NCBI RefSeq assembly: GCF_030272615.1
Contig: NC_081409.1
Coordinates: 238,293,832 to 238,357,831 of the forward strand
DNA length: 64,000 nt
Source of the DNA: Cryptomeria japonica
Lineage: Eukaryota > Streptophyta > Pinopsida > Cupressales > Cupressaceae
Direction of reading: 5' to 3'
This document shows, piece after piece, positions 22,255 to 32,597 of the stretch. Made by a program: the position numbers and the translations under genes. Below the pieces are notes generated by a model. It was not told where the DNA came from, made no database searches, and saw only the letters and a list, made by a program, of their open reading frames with translations. Within the stretch, counting starts at the first letter, position 1, and each line of letters starts with the position of its first letter.

Positions 22255-22707
22255 TGTATATATGTATGTACATATATATATATATGTATCTATGTATATA
22301 CATATATACATACATATATGTATGTATATATGTGTATGTGTACATACACATATATACATACATATATGTATGTATATATGTATACATACATGTATGTATA
22401 CATACACATATATACATACATATATGTATATATATATGTATACATACACATATATACATACATATATGTATATATATATGTATACATACATGTATGTATA
22501 CATATATATATACATATATGTATGTATATATGTGTATGTGTACATACACATATATACATACATATATGTATGTATACATACACATATATACATACATATA
22601 TGTATATATATATGTATGTATATATACATATATATGTATATATGTATACATATATATGTATATATGTATATACATATATGTAGGTATATATATATATGTA
22701 TGTATGT
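22171..22707. repeat. TA / TACATA / TATG microsatellite
   Basis: About 540 bases made of (TA)n at the start, then mixed TACATA, TATGTA and GTGTATG units. It gives long open frames of Tyr, Ile, His, Met, Val and Cys in several frames on both strands, which are artefacts of the repeat. Locally the units are inverted relative to each other (TACATA against TATGTA), so the DNA could form hairpins. Confidence 0.95.
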
Positions 22708-22729
22708 ACCTAAAAAAACTTGTAAAAAC

Positions 22730-22892
22730 AGGCACCGCGATCATGGTACTAAAAATTCAAATCACTCTGTACGCGCTAATGGCCACGTACTCGCTTCTTT
22801 ACGACTTAGAACCGCGTACGCGTTGCTTTAGGACTTAGCACCGCGTACATGGTTTTAAGTCCTAAAATAGTGCGTATGCGGTACTTGTTAAT
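22730..22892. repeat. Cluster of GC-rich short direct and inverted motifs
   Basis: Within otherwise AT-rich DNA, short related motifs recur: ACCGCGTACGCG, ACCGCGTACATGG, GTACGCGC, GCGTATGCGGTAC, and GGACTTAG against its complement form TTAAGTCCTAAA. Such subterminal clusters occur at ends of some plant DNA transposons (for example CACTA elements). No matching cluster was seen after the gene-like unit that follows, so the class is uncertain. Confidence 0.5.
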
Positions 22893-23003
22893 AATTTTTT
22901 TTTTTGGCAGATTGTGTTTTACTTTTCATTCGGCCGCGAGTTGGAAATTGGGGTTTTTCTTGCTAAACTATGCACGGGCTCGCTCTTTTCTCACCCAAAC
23001 GCC

Positions 23004-25589
23004 ATGGATCAAGGTTGGTTTTGCTTGATTTTTGTTATTCTTTATAAAAAATTTCAATTTTTTTTACGTTTTGAATTTAAATTCGTTTATTTTGAATATG
23101 TTTTTTTATTTTTTACTACACAAACTAGATTCTGAAAATCCACAACGAGAACAACAAGATGCACCTCTTGAAAACCCTAAACAAAACCCACAAAATACAC
23201 CTCTAGCTCCTCCTTTTGACCGCACACCTAATACATAGGAGCAATTGCTTAATCAATTAAAGAAAAACACAACTAAAATAAATAGATTGATTAATAAATT
23301 GAAAACATCTGAGCTTGAGCATCATAAATCCCTTGCCACTAGCCTAGAAACTTTAGCTAGTGGTGCCACTGCAGTTTCCACTCAAATTATAAAATGGGGA
23401 CTTTAGGGATATGTGTCATCAATTTTATGCTAGTGGGTTATCATATGAGGGAGTGAAAAACAAAAACATTAGTAAACAACAAATATGTGCCCTTTTTGTT
23501 GATCCTAAAAATTATTCGTTACCTCTTAATGTAAAGAGGTTTCCCATACATTGGTGTACCAATGTGCAGATGAAGAATCTTTTTTGGCAGAGGTGGTGGA
23601 TGGTCTTTGACAAACCACCTTGTAATAATTTTCAGGTGCCATTTTATTTTTTGAGGAAAGTATAATGTGAGTTTGTCCTCAATGTGCTACCTAATTATTT
23701 CGACATGAGAGAGTTCCATGGTAGAGGTGGTAGCTCTGCCCAAGATAGACCTGGAACGTAGGCGAGTAGCCCAAGAGAGTCGTCGCCTCCTAGCACCCAA
23801 ACCCAAGGTGCATTTGACTGTCCCAGTAGACCTGAAAGAGTCGATGGAGCTACAGACTCTTCAGGCGGCCACAACATTGACTGATGTGATCATCCAGCAT
23901 GGGACACAACTAGCACACCCTCTTGTACCAAATGATGAGCCATTAGTTGTTACAGGTGGCACTAGTGAGCCCATTCAACATGTGTGTGCCACTTGCTCAG
24001 GGATATGCATAGGGACAGATGATGAGGCCACTGCAGATGGATCCACATCCCATTCATGCATGATTTGCAGGAGTAGATGTCAGACCCGCACGACTGAGGA
24101 TGTGGCACTGACGGATGAGTTGATGGACATGTTGTTTGGCTGTCAGCCGAAGACACAGGTGTGTTGATTTGAATTCATAGCATTTTATTTATCAGTCACT
24201 TAAAATTTGTAATTGTAAATGAATTTTCATTTATAGATCAATTTAAATTGATACAAATAATATGCATTTCAGGATGCAGTAGCGGTATCTGATAATCCTC
24301 CTGCAGTTACTGCAGCGACAACTTCGACGTCTGAGGTATAAATTTTGTAACATGTTAAAATAGAATAGTACACTTTGAATAAAAAAAAATACAAGATATA
24401 CTAACTCTCTTTAATGCTTGACAATTTTTTGTTTGTAGGCATTGTCAGGGGACCAAATGTCCCAGATTGATGATGTCATGCTCTCTGCGATTGATTTTGG
24501 CCTACAAGGCTATACGATATCATATTTTGTACACCTTATTTTATGTATTCTTTTGATGGAATATGCAAGTCATTTCGTTTTAGATTTGTTGAATTATGTT
24601 TAATACCATCTGTACTAATATCTCACGTTAATTTTTTTTTTTTAGGGTACTCCCCTGTGTCTAAGCCTCATCCTCGGTAAATGAAATACTCGAGGACGCC
24701 AAAATGTGGGAAGAAGGTAATTGAACACATTTTTAGTTGTAAAATTATTTGAAAAGGTTGAAATTGTCTTAGTTGGGATTTGTAGATTGATTAGTGTTTT
24801 TTGTCTATTTTATATGTACAACGCCCATTGAGCTATGTAGATATGTTGAATGCACCCGATACGCCCGAGGATCGAGTGAGGGCGGAGGTATGTATCTCTA
24901 CTTTATTTTCTTGATTTGATGATTATACGTACGTGTACATGTGAACTTGTGATAAATTATAATCTTATCATTTTTTCATACAAGAAATATCCATAGCTGC
25001 TTCATCAATGGTGAGCCCTCCTCTATGTACTGAAGAAGCATCTCAGGCTCCAGTACACTTTTGCTTGATATATTACATTAATTATTTTTAACCTACAATA
25101 CTTATCATTATATTAATTGTATTTAATCTTGATCATTTTTCATACAGATAATAGTGACAACTGTTCCATCGATGGCGAACCCTCCTCAATCTATTGGAGA
25201 AGCATCTCAGGCTTTAGTACAGTTTTGTTCTCTATATCATAGATTTTTAGTGTTTTTGATGTATATATGTTAGTACATTGTATTAATTGTATTTAATCGA
25301 TGATAGCCCCCTTCGCGGTTCGGCCATAACTTGGAGCCTTTGAAGAAGGTATTCAAGAGAACTCCTAAGGCTGACAAGGAGAAGACAGAGAAGATAGTAG
25401 ATCCTAGATCAGCAGATGAGGTAATTTACATTTCTATTGCAAAGAAATTATAGGTAAATGCATAGTTATGTTGATAATTGTGAACTATTTTCTACAAAAG
25501 GATTCTAACTTGGCTTTTGCAACCATCTACAGAGCTGCGTAGTGCATCAAAGAAGCTCGATTTTGATGATCCACCACATGTATAGGATC
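23004..25589 (+). pseudogene. Unrecognised multi-exon gene-like unit, interrupted
   Basis: ATG at 23004, then an apparent first intron (CAAG|GTTGG to CTAG|ATTCTG, 23014-23128) that joins MDQ to DSENPQREQQ. A first stop appears after PNT (23236-23238). Further coding segments are KNISKQQICALFVDPKNY (23411-23665) and a Cys-rich piece, VCATCSGICIG with SCMICRSRC (23718-24167). Short exon-like blocks with GT/AG borders follow near 24273-24337, 24439-24510, 24646-24718, 24821-24888, 24985-25052, 25149-25219, 25309-25421 and 25501-25589, the last ending KLDFDDPPHV. Two adjacent exons encode similar peptides. The function is unknown; it could be a decayed DNA-transposon gene or a captured host gene. 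Confidence 0.4.
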
Positions 25590-26510
25590 ATATAGTGTTA
25601 GTTGTGGTCATTGAATGAATAATACATGTAGATATATCCTACATTTTTATTTGATAGTGAACATATTTGGTCTTTGTTTAAATTGAATTGATTTTAAGCT
25701 CTGTTACCCCTTTGAAAGACAAAAGTTCAACTAAACAATTGGGTAAGTGTGACATACATCACTTCCGTCTAAATTTTAGATAGGTAGAACTCCCTCCATT
25801 AGCTATTCAAGGAATAATCTAACTAAATAAATTGATATGCTTTTAACCTGAAAGCACATAAGGCTGCCTACTTCATTCTTAGATGTGAGGCCCGGTAATA
25901 TGTAAAATATTTTAGGATAAATTTCTACAAAATGCTTTGCCACGAAAATCAGAAGTAATCAAAGTAAAGTTCAATAACACTGATTTCATCACTTCTTAAA
26001 AATAAACAAGAGAAGCAAAGTCTCTTTTCAACTAAATATCTTTCTAAACAACTCAGAAGGAAGCCCCAGATTAATAACAACATCCACCATCAGAAAGGTA
26101 ATCACAAACATTTTGATTTGATTAATATTTGCAAAGAAATACTACTCCATGGATTCAAAACTCAAAGATTTTCCACCTCAAAATGCATATGATCTTTATA
26201 TATGTATTTCATGTAACAAAGACATAACAATACATGCATAAGTTATTTCCAATTACAGATTCTCAAAAACTGATCACTTCCTTTAGACAAAATCAAAACT
26301 TCTAAAAATCCTGTTCTAACCCCTTCTCTATCTATCCTCATCTAATTTATAGTAGTTTTTTTTTTAAAAGAACAGAGGAGGTCTCCCTCAAAACCTGATC
26401 TCCTCTGAAACAGTTATAAAAACCAACAGAGTATTTAGGGGACAGATGTCCCGAAGTCATTGCAAGGTTATGAAAAGCATATAAAATAAAAACGAAGCAT
26501 AAGCATCATG
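25590..26510. other. Non-coding; 3' flank of the minus-strand large ORF
   Basis: There is no gene on either strand. The part from about 26100 to 26510 lies just after the stop of the minus-strand ORF and may be its 3' UTR. No terminator or element end was identified. Confidence 0.35.
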
Positions 26511-29500
26511 TTATGCCTCATCTCCATCGTGGGCGGTTGCAAGCTCCTGAATTATAGACTGACTCAGATTTTTCTTGGCATTGATCTTTGCTTTTGCGAC
26601 TTCCTTCTCCCACCTGTGTTTCAACATTTTCTCGGTATGCTTTGGTAACTGATCATTACCAATGAACGTCATGGACTCAATTCGGGCGATTTGTGTTATA
26701 TCTTCGGAGGTAAAATTGCCTTTGGCCTTAACTTTCTCCATGTGCAGCCTAAATGCCTTTACCGCGTCCTGTGTGTTCAGCCCACAAAGTCCCAGTTGCC
26801 AATCATGGTCTGGGTTAACCACTTTATTGTCATTGACCAAGCTACACTGAAGTTCCTGAAGCTCGTCAATAGAGGCCCTAGCATCAGAAATCACAGACTT
26901 GAATGTAATTACCCACCACGCTATAGTTTTCTTCAATACGAAGAGCTGACACTCATCAGTTACCAATTTAATTAAATTTTCTGCTAAAAACTTTGTGGCT
27001 CCATATTTTTCTATCTTGGCGAGCATGGGTAATACATTTTCCCATTTATGCTCTTCCTTTTACCATGGCACAATTTGATTCTGAATCTCCGCAGTGAGGT
27101 TTTGCATTTCATTGCATAGCTTCCTGGAGTTTGTAATATATTTTTCGCCATCTCTAATCACTCCTTCAATCCATTTCTCTACGGCCTCTGCAATGCTCTT
27201 GGCTTGTTGAACTTGATTCATTAGTTTCTTATTCTCTGGTGAAGTAGGGTCAAAACTTTTTGAAGCATGCGATATGGGAAGTGCTCCAAAACAACCTATG
27301 CTATCAATGAATTGAGCTAGAATCTTGATATGTTGTTTCAGTTCTCTTTTCTCTTGTCCATCTTTTTATGACCTAGTGAGCATCTTCTTAGCCGTCACTT
27401 TGAAAAGGTGGTTATCAGAGTCCCTGCTCATGTTCCCAAGATCCACTTTGGTGACCTCAAAATCCTCTGCATTTATTTCCTTATTCTCATCTTTGGGCTT
27501 ATAGGAAGCAATTTTAGCAACCCACCTCCCGGTCTTTTCATCAGCATCCAATCTGGCAGTTGTTTTGAACTTCTTCTATTTGGGACCCTTCTCCATGTAT
27601 TTGACCACCATGTCTTGAATTGGGATGGACACTGGGATGAAGCTTCGTTTCTTTCTTACTGAAGTAGTTAACCATTTGGGAGTTGTACTTGAACTAGTTG
27701 TTCCTCTGGTTACTTTCGGTGGGGGTGTCATGGCTACAGTGATTGCATGAGAATCCAGGGTGTTGACAATGTCACTATCAAGGTCCTCGACCTCAAAAAT
27801 TTGAGTATCAAGGATCTTGTCTTGTACCTCTATGTCTTTGACTTGGTCCATTTTCCTCTGTGCAACACTCCGTGACCTTGTATATCGAGGGGTAGGAAAG
27901 TTCAAAGCAGGATTAGGCTCGTGCCATGTGTGAGATGACTTCTTATTTTTACCTGCATGAACAGGCATAGAAGTGGGGTTAGAAAAACAATTTGGGGAAC
28001 GTAGAGAAACCACATTATCTCTTGCAGGATCAATCTTGATGCCTAATTTCATTTCTCTTTTCTTATTAACCCAATTTGCGGTTTTCTCCAAGACTCTCTT
28101 TGTTCTGAGTTGTATATCACCCTCTTCTTCCACAACCCAATTAATGTAGGATCTTTCGGGTTCAGTTTGGTCTAGATATCTAGGTTCAAAAAGCTCCAGA
28201 TAATCCTCTTCGATCCCACTTATATCAAGTTTCACCTGTAGTGAAACTACCTGTTCCAAAACCATTCTCATATTTTCTCTTTTGAACACTTCAATCTCAT
28301 CACAACAATCTTCCCAAAAGTCATCCAAGTGTGGGATAGGAAGGTGCGGCATCAAACTAAGACTCTGTGAGGAACCTTTATTATCAAAGCCCTTTCTTTC
28401 ATGATAGAGTGGAAAATTAAAATTCTTCAAGTCAGCTCCTATGCTCAACGCATCTGACATTGAACTACAAGATAAAATGCCCAATTGAACAGGATAATGA
28501 TCCTCCCATTTATCTCTGGGTTGAGATTTCTTAATTACGGTAGACAACTGCCTATAGATCTCAGCAAGGACAAAACAATCTGAACAAAAATGAGGAAGTT
28601 TGAAAGGCTCTTCTTCAAAACCACCTATCCTTATATAACATAAATTAGGAAACTGAACAAAAAAACTACCATATCTTTTCACTAAGGCCTGGGCATCTTC
28701 AGACATCCTTTTAGATTTCATGCTCTTCAATTCATAACACAAGTCTCCTAGGAAAGCATTATGTACTCTCCTAAAATCTTGCAATGCATTATCTTTTTGC
28801 AACATGGGGTAAAAGTCGTATATAGAAACATCCCCTTCAGCAAGTTGCCTAGGAATTCCCATTATTTCTTTGACACATGCCAGACAATATATCAAATACG
28901 AGGACATAAAGAAATTTTGCTTAAACTTCTTCACCATGCTCAGTTGTTCCCTCATGGAGTCAGCAATAAGCTATGCCCAGTCAAGGTACTGCTTTCCTTC
29001 CAACACCAGTTGCACATAACAGTAAATCTAGTCATCAAATCTGTAGGCCTCAGGTGAACCTCTAACTCGGTGTAACAATAACATAACATCATGGATGTGG
29101 GGAAACATGTGATTTTTGTTGGGATATTTAGGTAACCTGGAGCCACTCCTCTGAGGAACTTTCAACCAATGCTTCGCTATATTGTTCTGGTGTCTAGATT
29201 TATCTGCATTGAACTCAGTGACTGATTGGACAGGAGAAAAATTTGAGAACTTATAATCAAGCAATTTGAAATTAGAAGAAATGACTTCCCTGTTAATCAC
29301 GAGGAGGGTTTCACCATTATCTCTCTTGATAGTTTCAGAAATAGGATCATATCTCGCAATGCACTCCCTAACTAATTTTGGGCAAGGAATAGTAGGAGGA
29401 AAGGCTACTACCTCTATGAGGCCACTACTTAGAATTTTTAAACCAAAAGAACCGTCAATTCCTTTAAACACCCTTTCCTTCAAGACCTCTAAATTCTCTC

Positions 29501-29582
29501 CTTTCAGGTCCGTGTCACTAACAATGGGTTCTATGCAAGCAAGACTGAAAATATTTCCGAAAAGGTGCAGAGTGGACTTCAT
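26511..29582 (-). pseudogene. Large unknown ORF, copy 1 (about 1024 codons with point stops)
   Basis: Read from the ATG at 29582 (MKSTLHLFG) to the stop at 26511, with a few in-frame stops: TAG for Trp after FDD, TAG for Glu in WVELIAD, and three more near 27576, 27366 and 27060. Collinear with copy 2 at 32598. Notable blocks are IARYDPISETIKRDNGETL, INREVISSNFKL, VPQRSGSRLP, HDVMLLLHR, QNFFMSSYLIYCLACVKE, YPMLQKDNALQDFRRVHN, and in the C-terminal half FKRENMRMVLEQVVSLQ, PKWLTTSVRKKRSF and SYKPKDENKE. It ends in a charged helical region, MLKHRWEKEVAKAKINAKK. No catalytic motif, zinc finger or membrane segment is seen. It weakly recalls ORFs of unknown function that accompany plant Tat-type retroelements. 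No function is proposed. Confidence 0.55.
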
Positions 29583-30460
29583 AATTCATAAATAACAACC
29601 CTTATTTCTCCTAGCAAATTTTATTACGAGAGAGAAAAACAGCTAAAATCATTGGAGAAGATAGGAATTAAAACTCACCTTCACAATTGAAACCAATCGA
29701 ACGATTACCAGCAGACAAACCTTCTATCAAACACTCCACAGCAATGAAGAACAAGTTTCAAAAATTAATCACTTCATACCTTATAGCAAATGAAGTGACA
29801 AAAGCTCATTTAGTGCATTAATTTCGGCCGTCAACTCAAATGTGCCGAGCATTGGGATTTGACATCACGCGTGTGTATTGAATGCATGGCGGTGCTTTCG
29901 GGGTAACCGCCAATTCCCAAATATGATTACTTGCCTTCAAAAATCAGCTAGTTGACGTCACCCGAGATATGGTCAGATCTTCATCATACTTAGCAATAAA
30001 TGCCCATCATGTCATTTAGTCCATGGGCCCCATCTGATTTGAACATGCATGAATAATTTGAACTGACTTCATGAGGGTTCAGGTAGTACAAAACGTACGC
30101 TGCGCCAAGGAAATTTCCTTTGAAAAGATTAACTTTGTTAATTGCCACTAGCTTTTTGAACTTTATCGAACATGTTGAACATCACTGAACTGTTTGAACT
30201 AGGTTCTATGAAACATCATCCGCGACTGTGAAATAGAACTGCTGCAAAAAACTTGAGTGAACGTTAGCTTGAAAACATTTTAGACACAACTTAGAACCTG
30301 CAGTACCTAAATGAACATTACAAACTCTTTTCAAAATGGTTCAAGGGGTTCATGAGGTTCAAACAGACCATTGAAACTTAACGCTACAGATTAAGAGATG
30401 ATTTACAAGCAGATTAAGGATTGAACCAAGGAATTTTTTAACAAGATAAAGACTCAAATA
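29583..30460 (-). promoter_or_regulatory. Upstream region of large ORF copy 1
   Basis: On the minus strand, in order toward the ORF, lie GTTCAA-rich sequence (to about 30050), TGACGTCA (29953-29960), GGCGGTTACC (29902-29911), GCATTCAATACACACGCGTG (about 29870-29889), CTATAAGG (about 29779-29786), and GTGAAG|GTGAGT (about 29680-29691), a good splice-donor-like site in the leader. The copy 2 upstream region has a matching set, except that TGACGTCA was not found there. Confidence 0.5.
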
Positions 30461-31759
30461 AAATTTTGCAAGGCGACTTACTCTTGTTATGAGGGATGAA
30501 TGACAAAGTAACATTATTGTATAGCGATTTGGACATGGCATATGCCACATTTTTGTAATACTTGTATTGACTTGGCATACATGCCTTTTTTGATATATAT
30601 AAATGTTGATATTTGATCCAATAAATGTGTATTGAGTTCATTATTGTGTATTCATTGTATTTGGTGGCTGCCCTTTTATAAAGTTAAATGATTATTTACC
30701 TATGTAATCAACAATATGAATATAAACAACAAAAAACTATGATATAAAACATTGCAATTGTGGAATATGATTTGATAAACTTTCTAAAATATTGAATTTA
30801 CCCTACAAAACTCCTTGTATTGAGTTCATTATTGTGTATTCGTTGTATTTGGTGGCTGCCCTTTTATAAAGTTAAATGAATATTTGCCTTTGTAATCAAC
30901 AATATGAATATAAACAACAAAAATCTATGATATAAAACATTGCAATTGTGGAATACGATTTGATAAACTTTCTAAAATGTTGAATTACCCCTACAAAACT
31001 CTTTGTTTTAATGAAAATGAAATTCAACAGTTATGGTTAGATTTGATCCATGGTAATGATCAGTGGATGCTTTTGATTCCTTTCATTTATATTTGTCAAT
31101 GTGTGTGGTGCGAGAGCACCCTCATGCTTGCAATGGTCAAATTTTGGTTCTCGTCTTGTTTTACCATTTTTTTTTTATCTAAATAAGGTAATTTGGAACC
31201 ATTAATGATCATTTGAAGCCATTTGTGAAAGTTTGGGGTTATTTGGATAAAAGATGTAAAAGTTGCTCAGTTGTTGTCATAGTTGTCAAAGTTGTCAAAG
31301 TTGCAAGATAGGATAGAATTGATTTCGTTTGTCGTGTGCACAAACCAACATCATGAGCACATATGGGTGGGCAGTTTTATGCTAGGCATGCTCCTATCGT
31401 GCCTCCCAAAGCATTGAACTGTCGAGAGCCATACACTACCGACGTGATCTCTCAAGTGCCCTGAGTCTTAAAAATTGCCAAACTTTGACAAAATATTTCT
31501 CCCAATCCATGATACATATGATTGATCCGTTTGAACCTGTAGTGTCACGTGAGGCTCATCTAAAATGACCTATCTTGATTCTAACGACTCAGAGCCATTT
31601 TCAAATGGTAGCATTTTTTCACCTACTGCAAAAACTGTCAATGACATGTAGTGTTGTTACCACGTCATTTATTCTTCATGCTGCGAATGGGTTATATTTT
31701 CCTTTTTATGTTGGAGTCCTAGTTCATACTATTTTACATTGGTTCAAGTCCTTAAATTG
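30461..31759. other. Spacer between the two inverted ORF units
   Basis: About 1.3 kb without a credible gene. It includes a 188-bp tandem duplication (listed separately) and a GAGCACATATGGGTGGGC-containing stretch near 31360. No LTR end or tRNA primer site could be placed here. Confidence 0.4.
30628..31003 (+). repeat. 188-bp tandem duplication
   Basis: Two adjacent copies beginning TGTATTGAGTTCATTATTG at 30628 and 30816, nearly identical along their length (a few substitutions such as ATTCATTG against ATTCGTTG). Non-coding. Confidence 0.9.
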
Positions 31760-32597
31760 GCCCCAAGCCTTTCTCTAGTCATTTTCGTTCAAGTTCGGAT
31801 AATACATTGTACTTCTTGAACGCATCGAACCATTCTGAACTAGGTTCAAGATGTTCATTTAGGTTCAATAGGTTCCGAGGTGTTCAGAAAAGGTTCTTCA
31901 TACTAACATTTTCTCTAAGTTTTTGCAGTGGCTCTTTAATAAAGTTTTTCTTGTTCGGTGATATAACATTTGTGTTGAACTTGATGAACTAAGTTCAAAG
32001 GGTTCAAATATGTTCAACGTGTTCAACATGGCAAAGTGGTCAACAGTTTGATGCGGCGTACATCTTGAACTACTTGAACACTCAAGAAGTTGGTTCAAGA
32101 TGTTCAAAAGGGTTCAATGCTGGTGGGTGCCACGGTTTCTAATGTTTCGAGAAGTGCATTTATTGCTAAATATGGAGAGGTAGAACCATATTGTAAAGTA
32201 ATGTTGTTCTTTGACTTTTTCGAAGTAAGTGAACATTTCGGGAATTGGCAGTTACTTAAAGTATGCCGCCATGCATTCAATGCATGCGTGTGGGGGTCTA
32301 ATCTATCAATTTGCCGCGTTCGGAGTGAAATTGTGAAATCATTGCATTTAATGTGTCTGTATTATTACCTTCCTTTATAAGGTATGAAAACCATTTATGT
32401 TCTGCATTTGCTCTTGCTGCTGGATTTGTGTTTATATTGTCCCTGGATAGGAGTTTTTCTTGCCACTAACCGTCATCCGATTATACAACTGTGAAGGTGA
32501 GTCTTTCCTTATTTTCTCCAGTGTTTTCCCTTGCATTTTCTCTCATACAGAGGTTTGGTTTCACTGCAATCAAGTTTGGGTTTCTTATTTTGAAGTC
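31760..32597 (+). promoter_or_regulatory. Upstream region of large ORF copy 2
   Basis: The reverse complement of 29583-30460 aligns here by eye: GTTCAA-rich sequence with TGTTCATTTAGGT and TTTTTGCAG blocks, GGCGTAC, GGGAATTGGCAGTTAC (about 32238-32255), CCGCCATGCATTCAATGCATG (about 32266), TTTATAAGGTATGAA (about 32374-32388), and GTGAAG|GTGAGT (about 32490-32501). The ATG is 106 bases beyond that donor-like site. The preserved order in both copies suggests an ancestral transcription unit with a leader intron. Confidence 0.5.

Noticed and set aside
22069-22838. Several long open frames of 97-237 codons on both strands
   Set aside because: They are translations of the TA/TACATA repeat, rich in Tyr, Ile, His, Met and Val, and occur in many frames at once.
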